A stretch of DNA of 64,000 bases from Streptomyces sp. WM6378 (GCF_001279695.1 NZ_LGDD01000106.1:48754-112753); one strand, 5' to 3'. Counted from the first letter of the stretch, positions 31,644-41,492 are shown. Notes: a model not told the origin generated them from the letters alone. A program made the numbers and translations.

Positions 31644-33065
31644 CTACTGGTTCGCCAGGACCTGGTCGACCTGCGTCCGGGCGGTCGAGAGCAGCTTCGT
31701 GATGTCGGCGTCCTTGTTGGTGAGCACTGCGGACATCGCGTTGTCGAGGACCTTGTAGACCTCTTGGGCCTTCGGCGGCTCGGCCTTGCCGGGGATCGGG
31801 TGGGCGAGGTACGGCGCGAAGTTGGCGACCGGCATGGTGGCGTTGTCGGTACGGGACGTGAGGTCGGCGGCCTTCACGTCACCGGTGAAGAAGTTGGGCT
31901 GCGGCACGCCGACCGGCAGTTGGTCGGCCTTGGTGCGGGCCCAGTCGAACTGGCCCTTGCCGGGGCTGAGGGTCTTGAAGTTCAGCCAGGCGATCGCGGC
32001 CTTGATCTTGTCGGGCGAGCTGCCCTGCTTGATCATGTAGCCGTTGCCGCCGGTGAGCGTGGCCTTGCCGCCGGGGATGGGCCCCATGCCGAAGTTCTCG
32101 TACTTGGCGCCGAGTTGCTGGACCATGTAGGCGATGTCGTCGGGTGCGGCGAGGAACATGCCGAGCTTGTCGGCGGTGATCTGCTTCTGCAGGTCGCCCC
32201 ATTTGAGGAGCTGGGTCTTGCTCATGCTCTGGTCGCTCCAGCGCATGTCGTGCAGCTGTTGGAGGACCTGCTTGCCGGTGTCGTTGTCGAAGGCGGCCTT
32301 GCCGTCGGCGCCCACCACGTCGCCGCCGAGGCTGTACATCGCGGCGGTGAAGTGCCAGCCGCCGGTGTTCTCGGCGCTGTACTCGCCGTAGCCGTAGGTG
32401 CCGTTGCCGAGTTTCGCTATCGCCCGGGAGTCGGCGCGGACCTCGTCCCAGGTGGCCGGCGGCTTGTTCGGATCGAGCCCGGCCTGCTGGAACAGCTTCC
32501 GGTTGATCATGATGCCCATCTGGTAATTGCTGGTGGGCAGGCCGTACATCTTGCCGTCCTTCTTGTACACCCCCATGACGGCCGGGTCGATGCTGTTCAG
32601 GGCCGGTACGGACGTGGCGGTGACGTAGGCGGAGATGTCGGCAGCGCCGTTGTTGTCCAGGACCTGCTGGAGATCGGTGAAGTACGTGTAGAAGACGTCG
32701 GGTTGGGACTTCGCCTTGAGTGCGGCGGTGAAGCGGGTCGGCTCCTCGCACTGCCCGGGCGTGGACTTACCGATGATCTTGACGTTCGGGTAGGTCTTGT
32801 TGAACGTCGCGACGTCCTGGTTCCACTCCTTGAGCTCGGCGGCCTTCGCGGCCGGCGGCATGCAGTCGATCGTGAGGGCCACCTTGGCCTTCGGGTCGAG
32901 CGGCGCCGCGGGGTCACTCGATCCGCTGCCCGGCTTGTTGTCGCCGCTGCCCGTGTCGCTGCTGGTTCCACAGGCGGCGAGTGCGGCGAGGGCGACGGCG
33001 CTGACGAGCGCGGTGGCGGCGGTGCGGCGTGCTGGTCGTGCGGGACTGAACCAGGTGCGTCTCAT
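31644..33065 (-). CDS. ABC sugar transporter substrate-binding lipoprotein
   Basis: A 473-residue extracellular binding protein of the family 1 (maltose-like) type. The lipoprotein signal has an RR start and the lipobox LAAC at about residues 31-34, followed by a Gly/Ser-rich tether. The two-lobed domain begins with KVALTIDC and contains YPNVKIIG and PDVFYTYFTD. ATG 33065 has a GAAGGGG site. It is the first gene of binding protein-permease-permease-GH13-GH87. The sugar is inferred to be an oligosaccharide released from alpha-1,3-glucan. Confidence 0.93.
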   Translation of the reverse strand: MRRTWFSPARPARRTAATALVSAVALAALAACGTSSDTGSGDNKPGSGSSDPAAPLDPKAKVALTIDCMPPAAKAAELKEWNQDVATFNKTYPNVKIIGKSTPGQCEEPTRFTAALKAKSQPDVFYTYFTDLQQVLDNNGAADISAYVTATSVPALNSIDPAVMGVYKKDGKMYGLPTSNYQMGIMINRKLFQQAGLDPNKPPATWDEVRADSRAIAKLGNGTYGYGEYSAENTGGWHFTAAMYSLGGDVVGADGKAAFDNDTGKQVLQQLHDMRWSDQSMSKTQLLKWGDLQKQITADKLGMFLAAPDDIAYMVQQLGAKYENFGMGPIPGGKATLTGGNGYMIKQGSSPDKIKAAIAWLNFKTLSPGKGQFDWARTKADQLPVGVPQPNFFTGDVKAADLTSRTDNATMPVANFAPYLAHPIPGKAEPPKAQEVYKVLDNAMSAVLTNKDADITKLLSTARTQVDQVLANQ

Positions 33066-33148
33066 CACAGGACCCCTTCGGGAGGAGCGTGGAAGCCCGT
33101 CGCTGACGGCAGCGGGGCGCGGCACACTCAACCACCGGCGCCACAGTG

Positions 33149-33164
33149 GCGCAATATCTCGCGC
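33149..33164. promoter_or_regulatory. imperfect palindrome upstream of the binding-protein gene
   Basis: GCGCAATATCTCGCGC, 84 bases before the start of the binding-protein gene, next to an AT-rich patch (33165-33180) suitable for a promoter. A LacI operator here would explain sugar-dependent control by the adjacent regulator. The match to the palindrome before the regulator gene is loose, so this is tentative. Confidence 0.35.
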
Positions 33165-33276
33165 TGATTTAGTAAAACTTCGACAGAGCGCTGTACGCAT
33201 GAGGTGCGGCGGACGCACGCAGCAGCGCGCCGGGCCGCATGACCCGACGCGCTGGATGACAGAGGTACGCAAGCGC

Positions 33277-34284
33277 CTAGCGCGGCACCTGCGCGGTCGA
33301 GCCGCGGACGACCAGCTCGGGCTCGAAGAGCAGCTCGCCGGGGGGCACCACGCCGCCCTGGATCTGCGCGGACAGGAGCTCGACGGCGGCCCGGCCCATG
33401 GCTTCGATGGGCTGGCGGACGGTGGTCAGCGGGGGCTCGGTGCAGTTCATGAACGCGGAGTCGTCGTAGCCGACGACGGACACGTCGCGGGGCACGTCGA
33501 GTCCCCGTCGGCGGGCGGCCCGCACGGCGCCGAGCGCGAGCGGGTCGCTGGCGCAGATGATGCCGGTGACGCCGCGTTCCAGGAGGCGGGAGGCGGCGGC
33601 CTGGCCGCCCTCCAGGGAGAACATGGCACGCTCGACGCGGTCCTCGCCTAGCTCCGCGCCGGCCGCCTCGGCAAGGGCCCGGGCCGCCTCCAGCTTGCGC
33701 CGCGAGGGGACGTGGTCGGGCGGCCCGAGCACCAGGCCGATGCGCTGGTGGCCCAGGGAGACCAGGTGCCGCCAGGCCTGTTCCATGGCCACCGCGTCGT
33801 CGCAGGCGACGACGGGGAAGTCGAGGTGCTCGATGGCGGCGTTGATCAGGACGACCGGGACCTTGCGGTCGGCGAGCTGCTGGTAGTGCCCGTGCGGTGC
33901 CTCCATCTGCGCGAAGAGCCCGCCCGCGAAGACGACGCCGGAGACCTGCTGCTGGAGGAGCAGGTCGACGTAGTCGGCCTCGGAGACACCGCCCTTGGTC
34001 TGCGTGCACAGGACCGGGGTGAGCCCTTGCTGGGCCAACGAGCCGCCGATGACCTCGGCGAACGCCGGGAAGATGGGGTTCTGCAGCTCGGGCAGGACCA
34101 GGCCGACCAGCCGGGCGCGCTCGCCGCGCAGCTGAGTGGGGCGCTCGTAGCCGAGCACGTCGAGCGCCGTGAGCACGGCCTGCCGGGTGGATTCGGAGAC
34201 TCCCGGTTTGCCGTTGAGCACCCGGCTGACCGTGGCCTCGCTGACTCCAACCTTCTTCGCCACCTGAGCAAGTCGTCGCGTCAT
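33277..34284 (-). CDS. LacI family transcriptional regulator of the glucan cluster
   Basis: A 335-residue repressor: a LacI helix-turn-helix at the very start (LAQVAKKVGVSEATVSRVLNG), the hinge helix around residue 50, then a periplasmic-binding-protein-like sugar domain (residues 60-330). ATG 34284 is chosen so that the helix-turn-helix starts at residue 4, as usual. It lies between the second GH87 gene and the importer operon, in the same direction. Local control of both GH87 genes and the importer is the obvious role; the inducer would be an imported oligosaccharide (inference). Confidence 0.93.
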   Translation of the reverse strand: MTRRLAQVAKKVGVSEATVSRVLNGKPGVSESTRQAVLTALDVLGYERPTQLRGERARLVGLVLPELQNPIFPAFAEVIGGSLAQQGLTPVLCTQTKGGVSEADYVDLLLQQQVSGVVFAGGLFAQMEAPHGHYQQLADRKVPVVLINAAIEHLDFPVVACDDAVAMEQAWRHLVSLGHQRIGLVLGPPDHVPSRRKLEAARALAEAAGAELGEDRVERAMFSLEGGQAAASRLLERGVTGIICASDPLALGAVRAARRRGLDVPRDVSVVGYDDSAFMNCTEPPLTTVRQPIEAMGRAAVELLSAQIQGGVVPPGELLFEPELVVRGSTAQVPR

Positions 34285-34308
34285 GCGCGCAAGACTAGCG
34301 CAAGTCAT

Positions 34309-34321
34309 GCAAGCCGCTTGC
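34309..34321. promoter_or_regulatory. GCAAG-N3-CTTGC palindrome before the LacI gene
   Basis: GCAAGCCGCTTGC sits 25 bases upstream of the regulator start, among further CGCAAG half-sites (34288-34303). LacI-family operators typically have CAAGCNNGCTTG-like cores. Autoregulation is likely. Confidence 0.5.
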
Positions 34322-34405
34322 GTTGATGTCGGGCTCGGTTTCGGGACGTGCGGATGCCGCCCCGGGCAGTCCCGGGGCGGCGCCGCGCGGCCTCCGTTAC
34401 GGGCG

Positions 34406-37400
34406 CTACGGGTTGTTGTTGATCTTGAAGGTGGACGTGGTGTTCCGGATGTCCTGCGCGTTGTCGCTCAGCTTCAGGTGGTTGAAGGTCACCTCGCCGA
34501 CGGCCGGGCCCTGCCCGGGCTCGGGCAGCTCATTGGCCCAGATGCCGATGCCGGACTTGGCGTCGAAGGCGTCGCCGCTCTTCTTCGCCCCGCTGATGCT
34601 GACGTCGGTGAGCACGCTGTCCTTGATCGGGTACAGCGGCGTACTGCCGTTGTACTTCGTCTGGAACATGATTCCGGAGTACGTCGGATCGGTGATGTCG
34701 AGGTCGCTGATCCGGATCCCCTGGAACTCGTACTCGGCGGAGTACATCCACAGCGCCCCGAATGCCTGCGCGCCCCAGAAGTGCCCGCCGGAACGCACCA
34801 GGGAGATGCCCTGGAAGTTCGTCGGATCCGCCCCGAAGCCGAGGGCCGGGATCGAGCCGAACTTCAGGGTGGCGATGGTCAGTCCGGGATAGGTGAGCAT
34901 GTCGGCCGCGTACAGGTTCCGGAACGTGTTGGCGGTGCCTCCGTAGACGGCGAATCCGGCGGCCCGCCAGGTCAGCAGGGCGCTGAGGTTCTCGAAGACG
35001 TTGCCGGTCTCGTCCGCGTTGTTGATGTCGGTCGCCGGGAACAGGGCGAAGCTGTCGTCCCCGGTGGAGCGGGCCTCGACGTTGCTGATGGTGTTGTCGC
35101 TGCTGCCGTTGGTGAGGTTGATGCCGTCCGCGTACAGGTCGCGGACCCGGGAGTTCTTGATGGTGATGTGGTCGGTGTTGGTGCCCCAGTACAGGCACAT
35201 CATGTGCTCGACCCACACGTTGTCGATCGTCATGTTGGCGACGTTCGACCAGTTGAAGACCTTGCCGGGGCCGTCGTTGCGTGAGGTGTAGTTGCCGAAG
35301 AAGCCGAATCCGGTGAAGGACGAGCCGTTGGCGGAGGACTGGACGTCGAATCCGGCGTCGGTGTTCTCCTGGTCGGGCGGCGTCGCGAACCGGGTGAACC
35401 AGGGGCCCGCTCCGACCACCTTCACGGCCTTGCCGTAAATCTGGAACTTGTTGCTGGTGGCATAGGTGCCGGGCGGCAGGTAGACGCCGACGAGCTTGCC
35501 GGTGGTGTCCATCCGCACCTTGTCCAGGGCGTTCTGCACGTCCTGCTGAGCGGTCCCGGCCGGCACGGCATAGGCCGCCGGGTCGGGGTTCGGGGCCTGG
35601 CTGACCTGCTCCAGGTTGATGAAGTCGATCGCGTACGTGGAGGAGTTCGCGGCGTCCTTCTGGAGCCGGATCGTGCTGCCCGCCTTCACGGTGTCGCCGA
35701 GCAGGATGTTGGCCTCGTCGTAGATGTGGCGCGGGCCGCCGGAGCCCGGCGAGTTGTTGGGGCCGGCCTCGGCGCCGTACTGCCACATGTACTTCGAGGT
35801 GAGGTCGATGGCCTTGCGGAAGACGCCGTCGACATAGACGTCCAGGTTGGCGCTGGCGCCGCCACCGCCCGCCGAGTCCGGGATGGAGAAGCGCGTCACC
35901 AGGCTGTTGGTGTCGGCCCGGGTGGTGAACTGCACATAGTTTCCGGTGGAGTTGAGGGTGACAGCCTTGCGCCCCGACGCCTCGCCCGCGAGGTCGCCGA
36001 TGGTCCGGTTCGGCCCGATCACCTGGGCGCCGCCGCCCGTCACACCGTCCTCCGCCTCATAGGTGTCGTACGGCATGTCGGCGCCGCGTCCGACGAAGAA
36101 CGCCTGCGAGCTGGTGTTGTTGGCGCGCTTCACCGGCAGTTCGTTGGCGTCGTCCGCGATCACCACCTTCGCCGTGTACTTGCCGTTGGCCGCCGTCCAG
36201 TTGCCGAGGCTCACCGGGGACGCCGTGGCTCCGGGTGCGAGCGCGCCGTTGTAGGCGCCGGTCAGCGTCTTCAGCGTGGCGCCCGTGTCGTCGATCAGCG
36301 TCAGCGTGACGGCGTGGCTACCGCCGGCCGAGGCGCGGGTGCCCTGGTTCTTCAGCGTCACCGAGAAGCCGACCGACTGGCCCGCCGAAGGGGCACTCGG
36401 CGTCCAGTTGACCCCGGAGGCGACCAGGTCGCTGGAGTCGACCGGCTTGATGACCAGGGGGCTGCCCGTGAAGCTGTTGTTGGTGTCGTTCTGTTCTATG
36501 ACGGTGTTGTCCGGATCAACGACCGCGCTGAGCGGATAAGTTCCCGCGTCGTGCGTCCCGATGGAGGCGCTGACGGTCTCCGAGGCACCGGCCGCGAGCG
36601 CGCCGACGTTCGCGGTGGCCGCCTTGGAGCCGCCGAGCTGGAAGGCGACGGTGGTCGCGGGCGAGGCACTGGTCCCCTTGTTGTGTACGGTCGCCGACAG
36701 CGTCACGGCGTCCGACTCGACCGGCGCGGACGGGCTGGCCGTCAGCGCGGTCACCTCCAGATCCGGGTTGGGCGAAGGCACCCCCACGACCTGGAACTCC
36801 GCGATCTGCCCGCCCGTTGCACCGGTGTTGGAGGTGAACTTGAGCTGGACGTCGGCGACGCGCGCCGCGACCGGTACGGCCACCGTGTTCCCGCTCGCCG
36901 GGTCGAAGGTGTAGTCCTTGGCCGCCACCAGGCTCGTGTACGAGGACGCGCTCTGCTCGCGTCCGAGGACCTCGATGTTCTGCGTCCGCCTGCCCCAGCT
37001 GCTGTCCGGGTTGAGCTTCAGGACCACGGTGTTGGTGTCCGCGTTGGCTCCGAGCTTGACGGTGAGGGTGCTCGGGTAGCCGCCCGCCGCGCTCTCCCAG
37101 TAGGTCGCCGTGTTGTTGTCGTCGGCGTTCTCGGCGACGAAGGTGAACGTGGAGGACGAGGCCGTGATCGGCTTGCCCACGGCGAGGTTGGAGCCGTCCC
37201 CGCTCGACGTTCCGTTGCGGGTCACGGTGTTGCTGGCGCCGGACTGGTTGCCCGCCGCGTCCTTGGCCCGCACGTAGTAGGAGACGGTCACCGTGACCGG
37301 CTGGCTGTCGGTGTACGTGGTGACATCGCCCGCCACGCTCTTGAGCAGCTGGTTGTTGGCGTAGATGTCGTATCCGCTGACCCCCACGTTGTCGCTGGAG

Positions 37401-38713
37401 GCCGTCCAGGTGAGCTTGATCTGCCCGGCGGCCGACTCGGTGTAGGCGAGATTGCCGGGCGCGGTCGGGGCCTGGGTATCGCCCGAACTGCCGTTCCGGG
37501 TCACGGTGTTGCTGTTGGCCGACTGGTTGCCGGCCGCGTCCTTCGCCCGCACGAAGTAGGCGACCGTGGCGCTCGCCGGCTGGCTGTCGGTGTACGTGGT
37601 GACATTGCCCGCCACGCTGGTGCGCAGCTCGCCGTTGGCGTAGATGTCGTAACCCGTGACCCCGGTGTTGTCGGTGGCCGCGTCCCAGGCCAGCCGGATC
37701 TGACCGGAGGCGGGCTCGGTGTAGGCGAGGTTCTTCGGGGCGCTCGGCGGCTGGGTGTCACCCGTCGCCGGGCCGTAGATCTCCAGCTCGGAAAGCTGAC
37801 CGCCGGGCTGGGCGGTGTTGCCGGAGATCAGCACCCGGACGTAGCGCGTCGTGGCCGCGTCGAAGGCGGCCGGCACCGTGAGCCCGTTGGCCGCGGTGAA
37901 GTCGTAGCCCTGCGAGGCCGTCAGATCGGTGAAGTCGGTGCCGTTGGCGCTGCCCTGGATCTTGAGGGTCTGGGTGCGGGCGCCCCAGCCGTCCGGCAGC
38001 TTGAGGACCACCTTGTCGACCGGCACGGTCGCGCCCAGGTCGGCCTGGATCCACTGCGGGAAGGCGTTGTTGGCGCTCTCCCAGTAGCTCGCCTTGTCGC
38101 CGTCGTTGGCGTTGGCGGCCGCGTAGGTCTGGGTGGTGCTGCTCGCGGTGAGGGTCTTGCCGAGGGCGAGGTTGGTGCTGCTCGGCCCGTCGGCCGCGTG
38201 CACTTCGAGCGCGGAGAGCTGGGCCGCCTGCCAGCCGGTGTTCGCCGTGATCTCGATCCGTACGAACCGGGCCCGCGAGGCGGCGAACGCTATCTTCACC
38301 GTGTTGCCGGAGCTCTGCGCGAAGCCGTACGCGGCGGAGCCCACCAGCGTGCTGAATGCCGTGCCGTCCGCGCTGCCCTGCACGGACACCGTCTCCTTGC
38401 GGTCGGCCCATGACGCGGGGAGCTTCAGGACGACCTCGGCGATGCTGCTGGTGGCGCCGAGGTCGGCCTGGACCCACTGCGGGAAGGCGCTGCCCGCGCT
38501 CTCCCAGTACGTGGCCTGGTCGCCGTCGGTGACGTTCTTGGCGACGTACGGGCCGTTGGCGCCGGATGCCGACGCGGGCTTCTGGGCGGCCAGGTCCGTG
38601 GCGCCCGCCGCCGAGGCGGAGAGCGCGGGCCAACCGATCATGAACAGGCTGGTGGCGAGAACCGCGGCGAGCAATCTGATCCGCGTCCGCCATTTCCAAC
38701 GGTGCGTTCTCAT
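34406..38713 (-). CDS. multi-modular secreted GH87-type alpha-1,3-glucanase
   Basis: A 1435-residue exported enzyme. In order: signal peptide (about 1-36), two F5/8 (discoidin) modules (36-172, 175-312), two fibronectin III modules (318-500), a third F5/8-like module (507-650), two CARDB-type Ig-like modules (655-875), a CBM6/35-like module beginning YEAEDGVTGG (about 880-1035), and a right-handed beta-helix catalytic domain to the end. ADG near 1195 and GDDS near 1218 keep the 23-residue spacing of the three catalytic aspartates of GH87 alpha-1,3-glucanases. Many binding modules fit attack on insoluble glucan such as fungal walls. It is co-directional with the LacI gene that follows 121 bases later. 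Confidence 0.88.
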   Translation of the reverse strand: MRTHRWKWRTRIRLLAAVLATSLFMIGWPALSASAAGATDLAAQKPASASGANGPYVAKNVTDGDQATYWESAGSAFPQWVQADLGATSSIAEVVLKLPASWADRKETVSVQGSADGTAFSTLVGSAAYGFAQSSGNTVKIAFAASRARFVRIEITANTGWQAAQLSALEVHAADGPSSTNLALGKTLTASSTTQTYAAANANDGDKASYWESANNAFPQWIQADLGATVPVDKVVLKLPDGWGARTQTLKIQGSANGTDFTDLTASQGYDFTAANGLTVPAAFDAATTRYVRVLISGNTAQPGGQLSELEIYGPATGDTQPPSAPKNLAYTEPASGQIRLAWDAATDNTGVTGYDIYANGELRTSVAGNVTTYTDSQPASATVAYFVRAKDAAGNQSANSNTVTRNGSSGDTQAPTAPGNLAYTESAAGQIKLTWTASSDNVGVSGYDIYANNQLLKSVAGDVTTYTDSQPVTVTVSYYVRAKDAAGNQSGASNTVTRNGTSSGDGSNLAVGKPITASSSTFTFVAENADDNNTATYWESAAGGYPSTLTVKLGANADTNTVVLKLNPDSSWGRRTQNIEVLGREQSASSYTSLVAAKDYTFDPASGNTVAVPVAARVADVQLKFTSNTGATGGQIAEFQVVGVPSPNPDLEVTALTASPSAPVESDAVTLSATVHNKGTSASPATTVAFQLGGSKAATANVGALAAGASETVSASIGTHDAGTYPLSAVVDPDNTVIEQNDTNNSFTGSPLVIKPVDSSDLVASGVNWTPSAPSAGQSVGFSVTLKNQGTRASAGGSHAVTLTLIDDTGATLKTLTGAYNGALAPGATASPVSLGNWTAANGKYTAKVVIADDANELPVKRANNTSSQAFFVGRGADMPYDTYEAEDGVTGGGAQVIGPNRTIGDLAGEASGRKAVTLNSTGNYVQFTTRADTNSLVTRFSIPDSAGGGGASANLDVYVDGVFRKAIDLTSKYMWQYGAEAGPNNSPGSGGPRHIYDEANILLGDTVKAGSTIRLQKDAANSSTYAIDFINLEQVSQAPNPDPAAYAVPAGTAQQDVQNALDKVRMDTTGKLVGVYLPPGTYATSNKFQIYGKAVKVVGAGPWFTRFATPPDQENTDAGFDVQSSANGSSFTGFGFFGNYTSRNDGPGKVFNWSNVANMTIDNVWVEHMMCLYWGTNTDHITIKNSRVRDLYADGINLTNGSSDNTISNVEARSTGDDSFALFPATDINNADETGNVFENLSALLTWRAAGFAVYGGTANTFRNLYAADMLTYPGLTIATLKFGSIPALGFGADPTNFQGISLVRSGGHFWGAQAFGALWMYSAEYEFQGIRISDLDITDPTYSGIMFQTKYNGSTPLYPIKDSVLTDVSISGAKKSGDAFDAKSGIGIWANELPEPGQGPAVGEVTFNHLKLSDNAQDIRNTTSTFKINNNP
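37212..37769. repeat. two 279-bp tandem repeats encoding fibronectin III modules
   Basis: The DNA from 37212 recurs from 37491 with a 279-base period (93 codons), each copy encoding a module beginning GDTQ and ending SNTVTRNG. Identity is high enough to see by eye, so the duplication looks recent or is kept similar by conversion. Confidence 0.8.
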
Positions 38714-39091
38714 GTGTCCCCGATCTGCGCGACTAGGGGGTGTCCGGTGGGGGTTCGTGCCGCCAGGGCTTCTGGCGACTTGGGTTTCTGCAGCGAAGAA
38801 CCACGTAATTTGCGCTGAGCGGTGAGAGAGTTGCAGAGATGTGTCCGAGCGTCCATCCCTACGACCAGCCCGAGAACCCGGCGTCCCGGTCCACCCGGCG
38901 AACCGGAACGATCGCTTTCCTCCCCGTCACTGGCGCATACTGCGGCTTTCCACGAAGCACGACAGCGGCTCGCAAGATATCCGCAAACAACGCAAGCGAC
39001 TTTCGTCGAATCCGGGCGGCATTTACGGAGATCGCACTGTGATCCCGGGGGGATTTCGGGATGCGTCCCGGGCCGTCTAACGTGCCTGTCC
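38714..39091. promoter_or_regulatory. divergent control region between GH87 and kinase genes
   Basis: A 378-base stretch without a coding-biased frame. The GH87 side holds a GCGCAAATTACGTGG patch (about 38795-38815, minus strand) that resembles the AT-containing patch before the importer operon and could be a shared operator or promoter. The kinase side has nothing I can place. Confidence 0.3.
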
Positions 39092-40771
39092 ATGACCGCC
39101 CCACCCACCAGGACCACCCCGCGCCGGCGGCGGCTTGGCTGGCCGCGGCGCGTCTTCTCCCAGGTGCTGCTCATGCAGCTGGCCATCGCAGCCGGAGTCG
39201 CCGTGCTCGCGACCGGGCTCTTCCTGGCCCCGCTCAGCGCCCAGCTCGACGACCAGGCCATGCGGCGCGCGCTGGCCATCGCCGCGACCACCGCCGCCCA
39301 GCCGCAGGTCGCCGACGACCTGCTCGCCTCGCGGCCGTCCGCCCAGGGGCCGGTGCAGGCGGACGCGGAGCGGATCAGGCGGGCGACGGGCGCCGAATAC
39401 GTGGTGATCATGGACACCCGCGGGGTGCGCTGGTCGCACACCGACCCCGGCGAGATCGGTCGGGTCGTCTCCACCGACCCGACCGACGCACTCACGGGCC
39501 GCGACGTCATGGAGATCGACAGCGGCACCCTGGGCCGCTCGGCCCGGGGCAAGGTGCCGCTGCGGGACGCCGGCGGCCGGATCGTCGGCGCCGTCTCGGT
39601 GGGCATCGAGTACGACAGCGTCCGGGCCCGGCTCCTGAACGCGATCCCGGGCCTGCTCGCCTACGCGGGCGGGGCGCTCGCGGTGGGCGCGCTCGCCGCG
39701 TATCTGATCGCGCGGCGCATCCACAAGCAGACCCGTGACCTGGCCTTCTCCGATATTTCGGGGCTGCTCGCCGAGCGCGAGGCCATGCTGCACTCCATCC
39801 GCGAAGGCGTGGTCGCGCTCGACCGCGACGGCCGGATCAGGCTGCTCAACGACGAGGCGCAGCGCCTCCTCGGCGTCGGCCCCGAGGCCGGGGGCCGGGC
39901 GCTTGACGAGGTGCTCGGTGCGGGGCGTACGACCGATGTGCTCGCCGGGCGGGTCGAGGGCACCGACCTCTTGACCGTGCGCGGTCACCGCGTCCTCGTG
40001 GCCAACCGGGTGCCGACCGACGACGGGGGCGCCGTCGCCACCCTCCGTGACCGCACCGAACTTGAGCGCCTGGGCCGTGAGCTCGACTCGACTCGGGGCC
40101 TGATCGACGCCCTGCGCGCCCAGGACCACGAGCACGCCAACCGCCTGCACACCCTGCTCGGCCTGCTCGAACTGGAGCTGTACGAGGAGGCCGTCGAGTT
40201 CATCACCGAGGTCGTCGGGGTGCACCGGGCCACCGCCGAGCAGGTCACCGAGAAGGTCAGGGACCCGCTGCTCGCCGCGGTCCTGGTCGGCAAGGCGACG
40301 GTCGCCGCCGAGCGCGCGGTCGCCCTCAGCCTGTCCCCCGCCACCTCGCTGCCGGACCGGCTCGTCGATCCGCGCGGCCTGGTCACGGTCACCGGCAACC
40401 TGCTCGACAACGCGCTGGACGCGGCGGCCGGGTCGCCCGGCGCCGCGGTCGAGGTGGAGCTGCGCGCCGAGGGACGTACCGTCGTCCTGCGGGTCCGCGA
40501 CAACGGGCCCGGTATCCCCGCCGAGCAACGTGAGCTCGTCTTCACCGAGGGCTGGACGACCAAGGAGCCGCCCGCCCACGGCAAGCGGGGGCTCGGTCTC
40601 GCGCTCGTCGGCCGGTTCGCAGAGCGGATGGGCGGCAGCGCCCGGGTCGGTACCGGCCCGGACGGCGGGGCGGAGTTCACCGTCGTCCTGCCGGATGCGC
40701 TGAGCGAGGCGCTGGAGCAGGAGCTCACTGACGACGGACACCGGAGCAAGGCCGTGGAGGAGGCGCGATGA
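39092..40771 (+). CDS. sensor histidine kinase, CitA/DcuS type
   Basis: A 559-residue membrane kinase. First membrane helix about 25-47, extracytoplasmic PDC/PAS-like sensor about 48-185, second helix about 186-207, cytoplasmic PAS 225-310, phospho-acceptor region with HEHANR (about residue 348), then the HATPase (NLLDNALDAA, RDNGPGIP, GKRGLGLALV). This kinase family senses C4-dicarboxylates, citrate or related carboxylates. Start ATG 39092 is chosen over an upstream frame opening because the membrane anchor then lies at the normal distance. The stop overlaps the regulator start (ATGA). Confidence 0.92.
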   Translation: MTAPPTRTTPRRRRLGWPRRVFSQVLLMQLAIAAGVAVLATGLFLAPLSAQLDDQAMRRALAIAATTAAQPQVADDLLASRPSAQGPVQADAERIRRATGAEYVVIMDTRGVRWSHTDPGEIGRVVSTDPTDALTGRDVMEIDSGTLGRSARGKVPLRDAGGRIVGAVSVGIEYDSVRARLLNAIPGLLAYAGGALAVGALAAYLIARRIHKQTRDLAFSDISGLLAEREAMLHSIREGVVALDRDGRIRLLNDEAQRLLGVGPEAGGRALDEVLGAGRTTDVLAGRVEGTDLLTVRGHRVLVANRVPTDDGGAVATLRDRTELERLGRELDSTRGLIDALRAQDHEHANRLHTLLGLLELELYEEAVEFITEVVGVHRATAEQVTEKVRDPLLAAVLVGKATVAAERAVALSLSPATSLPDRLVDPRGLVTVTGNLLDNALDAAAGSPGAAVEVELRAEGRTVVLRVRDNGPGIPAEQRELVFTEGWTTKEPPAHGKRGLGLALVGRFAERMGGSARVGTGPDGGAEFTVVLPDALSEALEQELTDDGHRSKAVEEAR

Positions 40772-41445
40772 TCGACGTGCTGGTCGTGGACGACGATCCC
40801 CGGGTCGCCGACATCAATGCCGCGTACACCGCGAAAGTTCCCGGATTCCGAGTGGTCGCCCAGGCGCATTCGGCCACCGAGGCGCTCGCCCGGATCGTCG
40901 AGCACCCGGTGGACCTGGTGCTGCTCGACCACCATCTGCCGGACGAGAACGGCCTCGCGTTCGTACGGGAGCTGCGCCGGCTCGGCCACCACACCGACGT
41001 GATCATGGTGACCGCGGCCCGCGACGTCGCCACCGTGCAGGCGGCGATGCGCCAGGGCGCCCTTCAGTACCTGGTCAAGCCGTTCAACTTCGCGGGGCTC
41101 CGCACCAAGCTGGAGGCGTACGCCGTACTGCGCCGCACCCTGGACGGCGGCGGCGAGGCCGAACAGGCGGAGGTGGACCGGATCTTCGGCGCACTGTCCG
41201 TCCCCGCCGAGCCCGACCTCCCCAAGGGCCACTCCCCCACCACCGCCGACCTGCTGCGCAGGGTCCTGAAGGAGGCCGAAAACCCGCTCTCGGCGCAGGA
41301 GATCGCGGAGCGGGCCGGGGTGAGCCGCCAGACGGCCCAGCGCTATCTCAAACTCCTGGAGCGGGCGGGCCGGGTGCGGCTCGGCCTGCGCTACGGCGAG
41401 ACCGGCCGCCCCGAGCACCGCTACGCGTGGGCGGCCTCGCTGTAG
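40768..41445 (+). CDS. response regulator, CitB/DcuR type, cognate of the kinase
   Basis: A 225-residue regulator. Receiver domain with VVDDDPRVAD, the phospho-acceptor aspartate in LVLLDHHLPDENG, and VTAARD and LVKPF near the end; the C-terminal helix-turn-helix reads AQEIAERAGVSRQTAQRYLK. Overlap with the kinase stop shows they form a pair. It closely resembles the separate regulator at 44.5-45.2 kb. The pair converges on the end of the importer operon. Confidence 0.94.
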   Translation: MIDVLVVDDDPRVADINAAYTAKVPGFRVVAQAHSATEALARIVEHPVDLVLLDHHLPDENGLAFVRELRRLGHHTDVIMVTAARDVATVQAAMRQGALQYLVKPFNFAGLRTKLEAYAVLRRTLDGGGEAEQAEVDRIFGALSVPAEPDLPKGHSPTTADLLRRVLKEAENPLSAQEIAERAGVSRQTAQRYLKLLERAGRVRLGLRYGETGRPEHRYAWAASL

Positions 41446-41492
41446 GCACCCCGCACAGGGGTTTCAGCTCTGCGGCGTTGGCTCTTACGGGG

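Noticed and set aside
35726..38413. Long plus-strand frame opposite the large GH87 gene
   Set aside because: Antisense shadow of a protein with recognisable modules and signal peptide.
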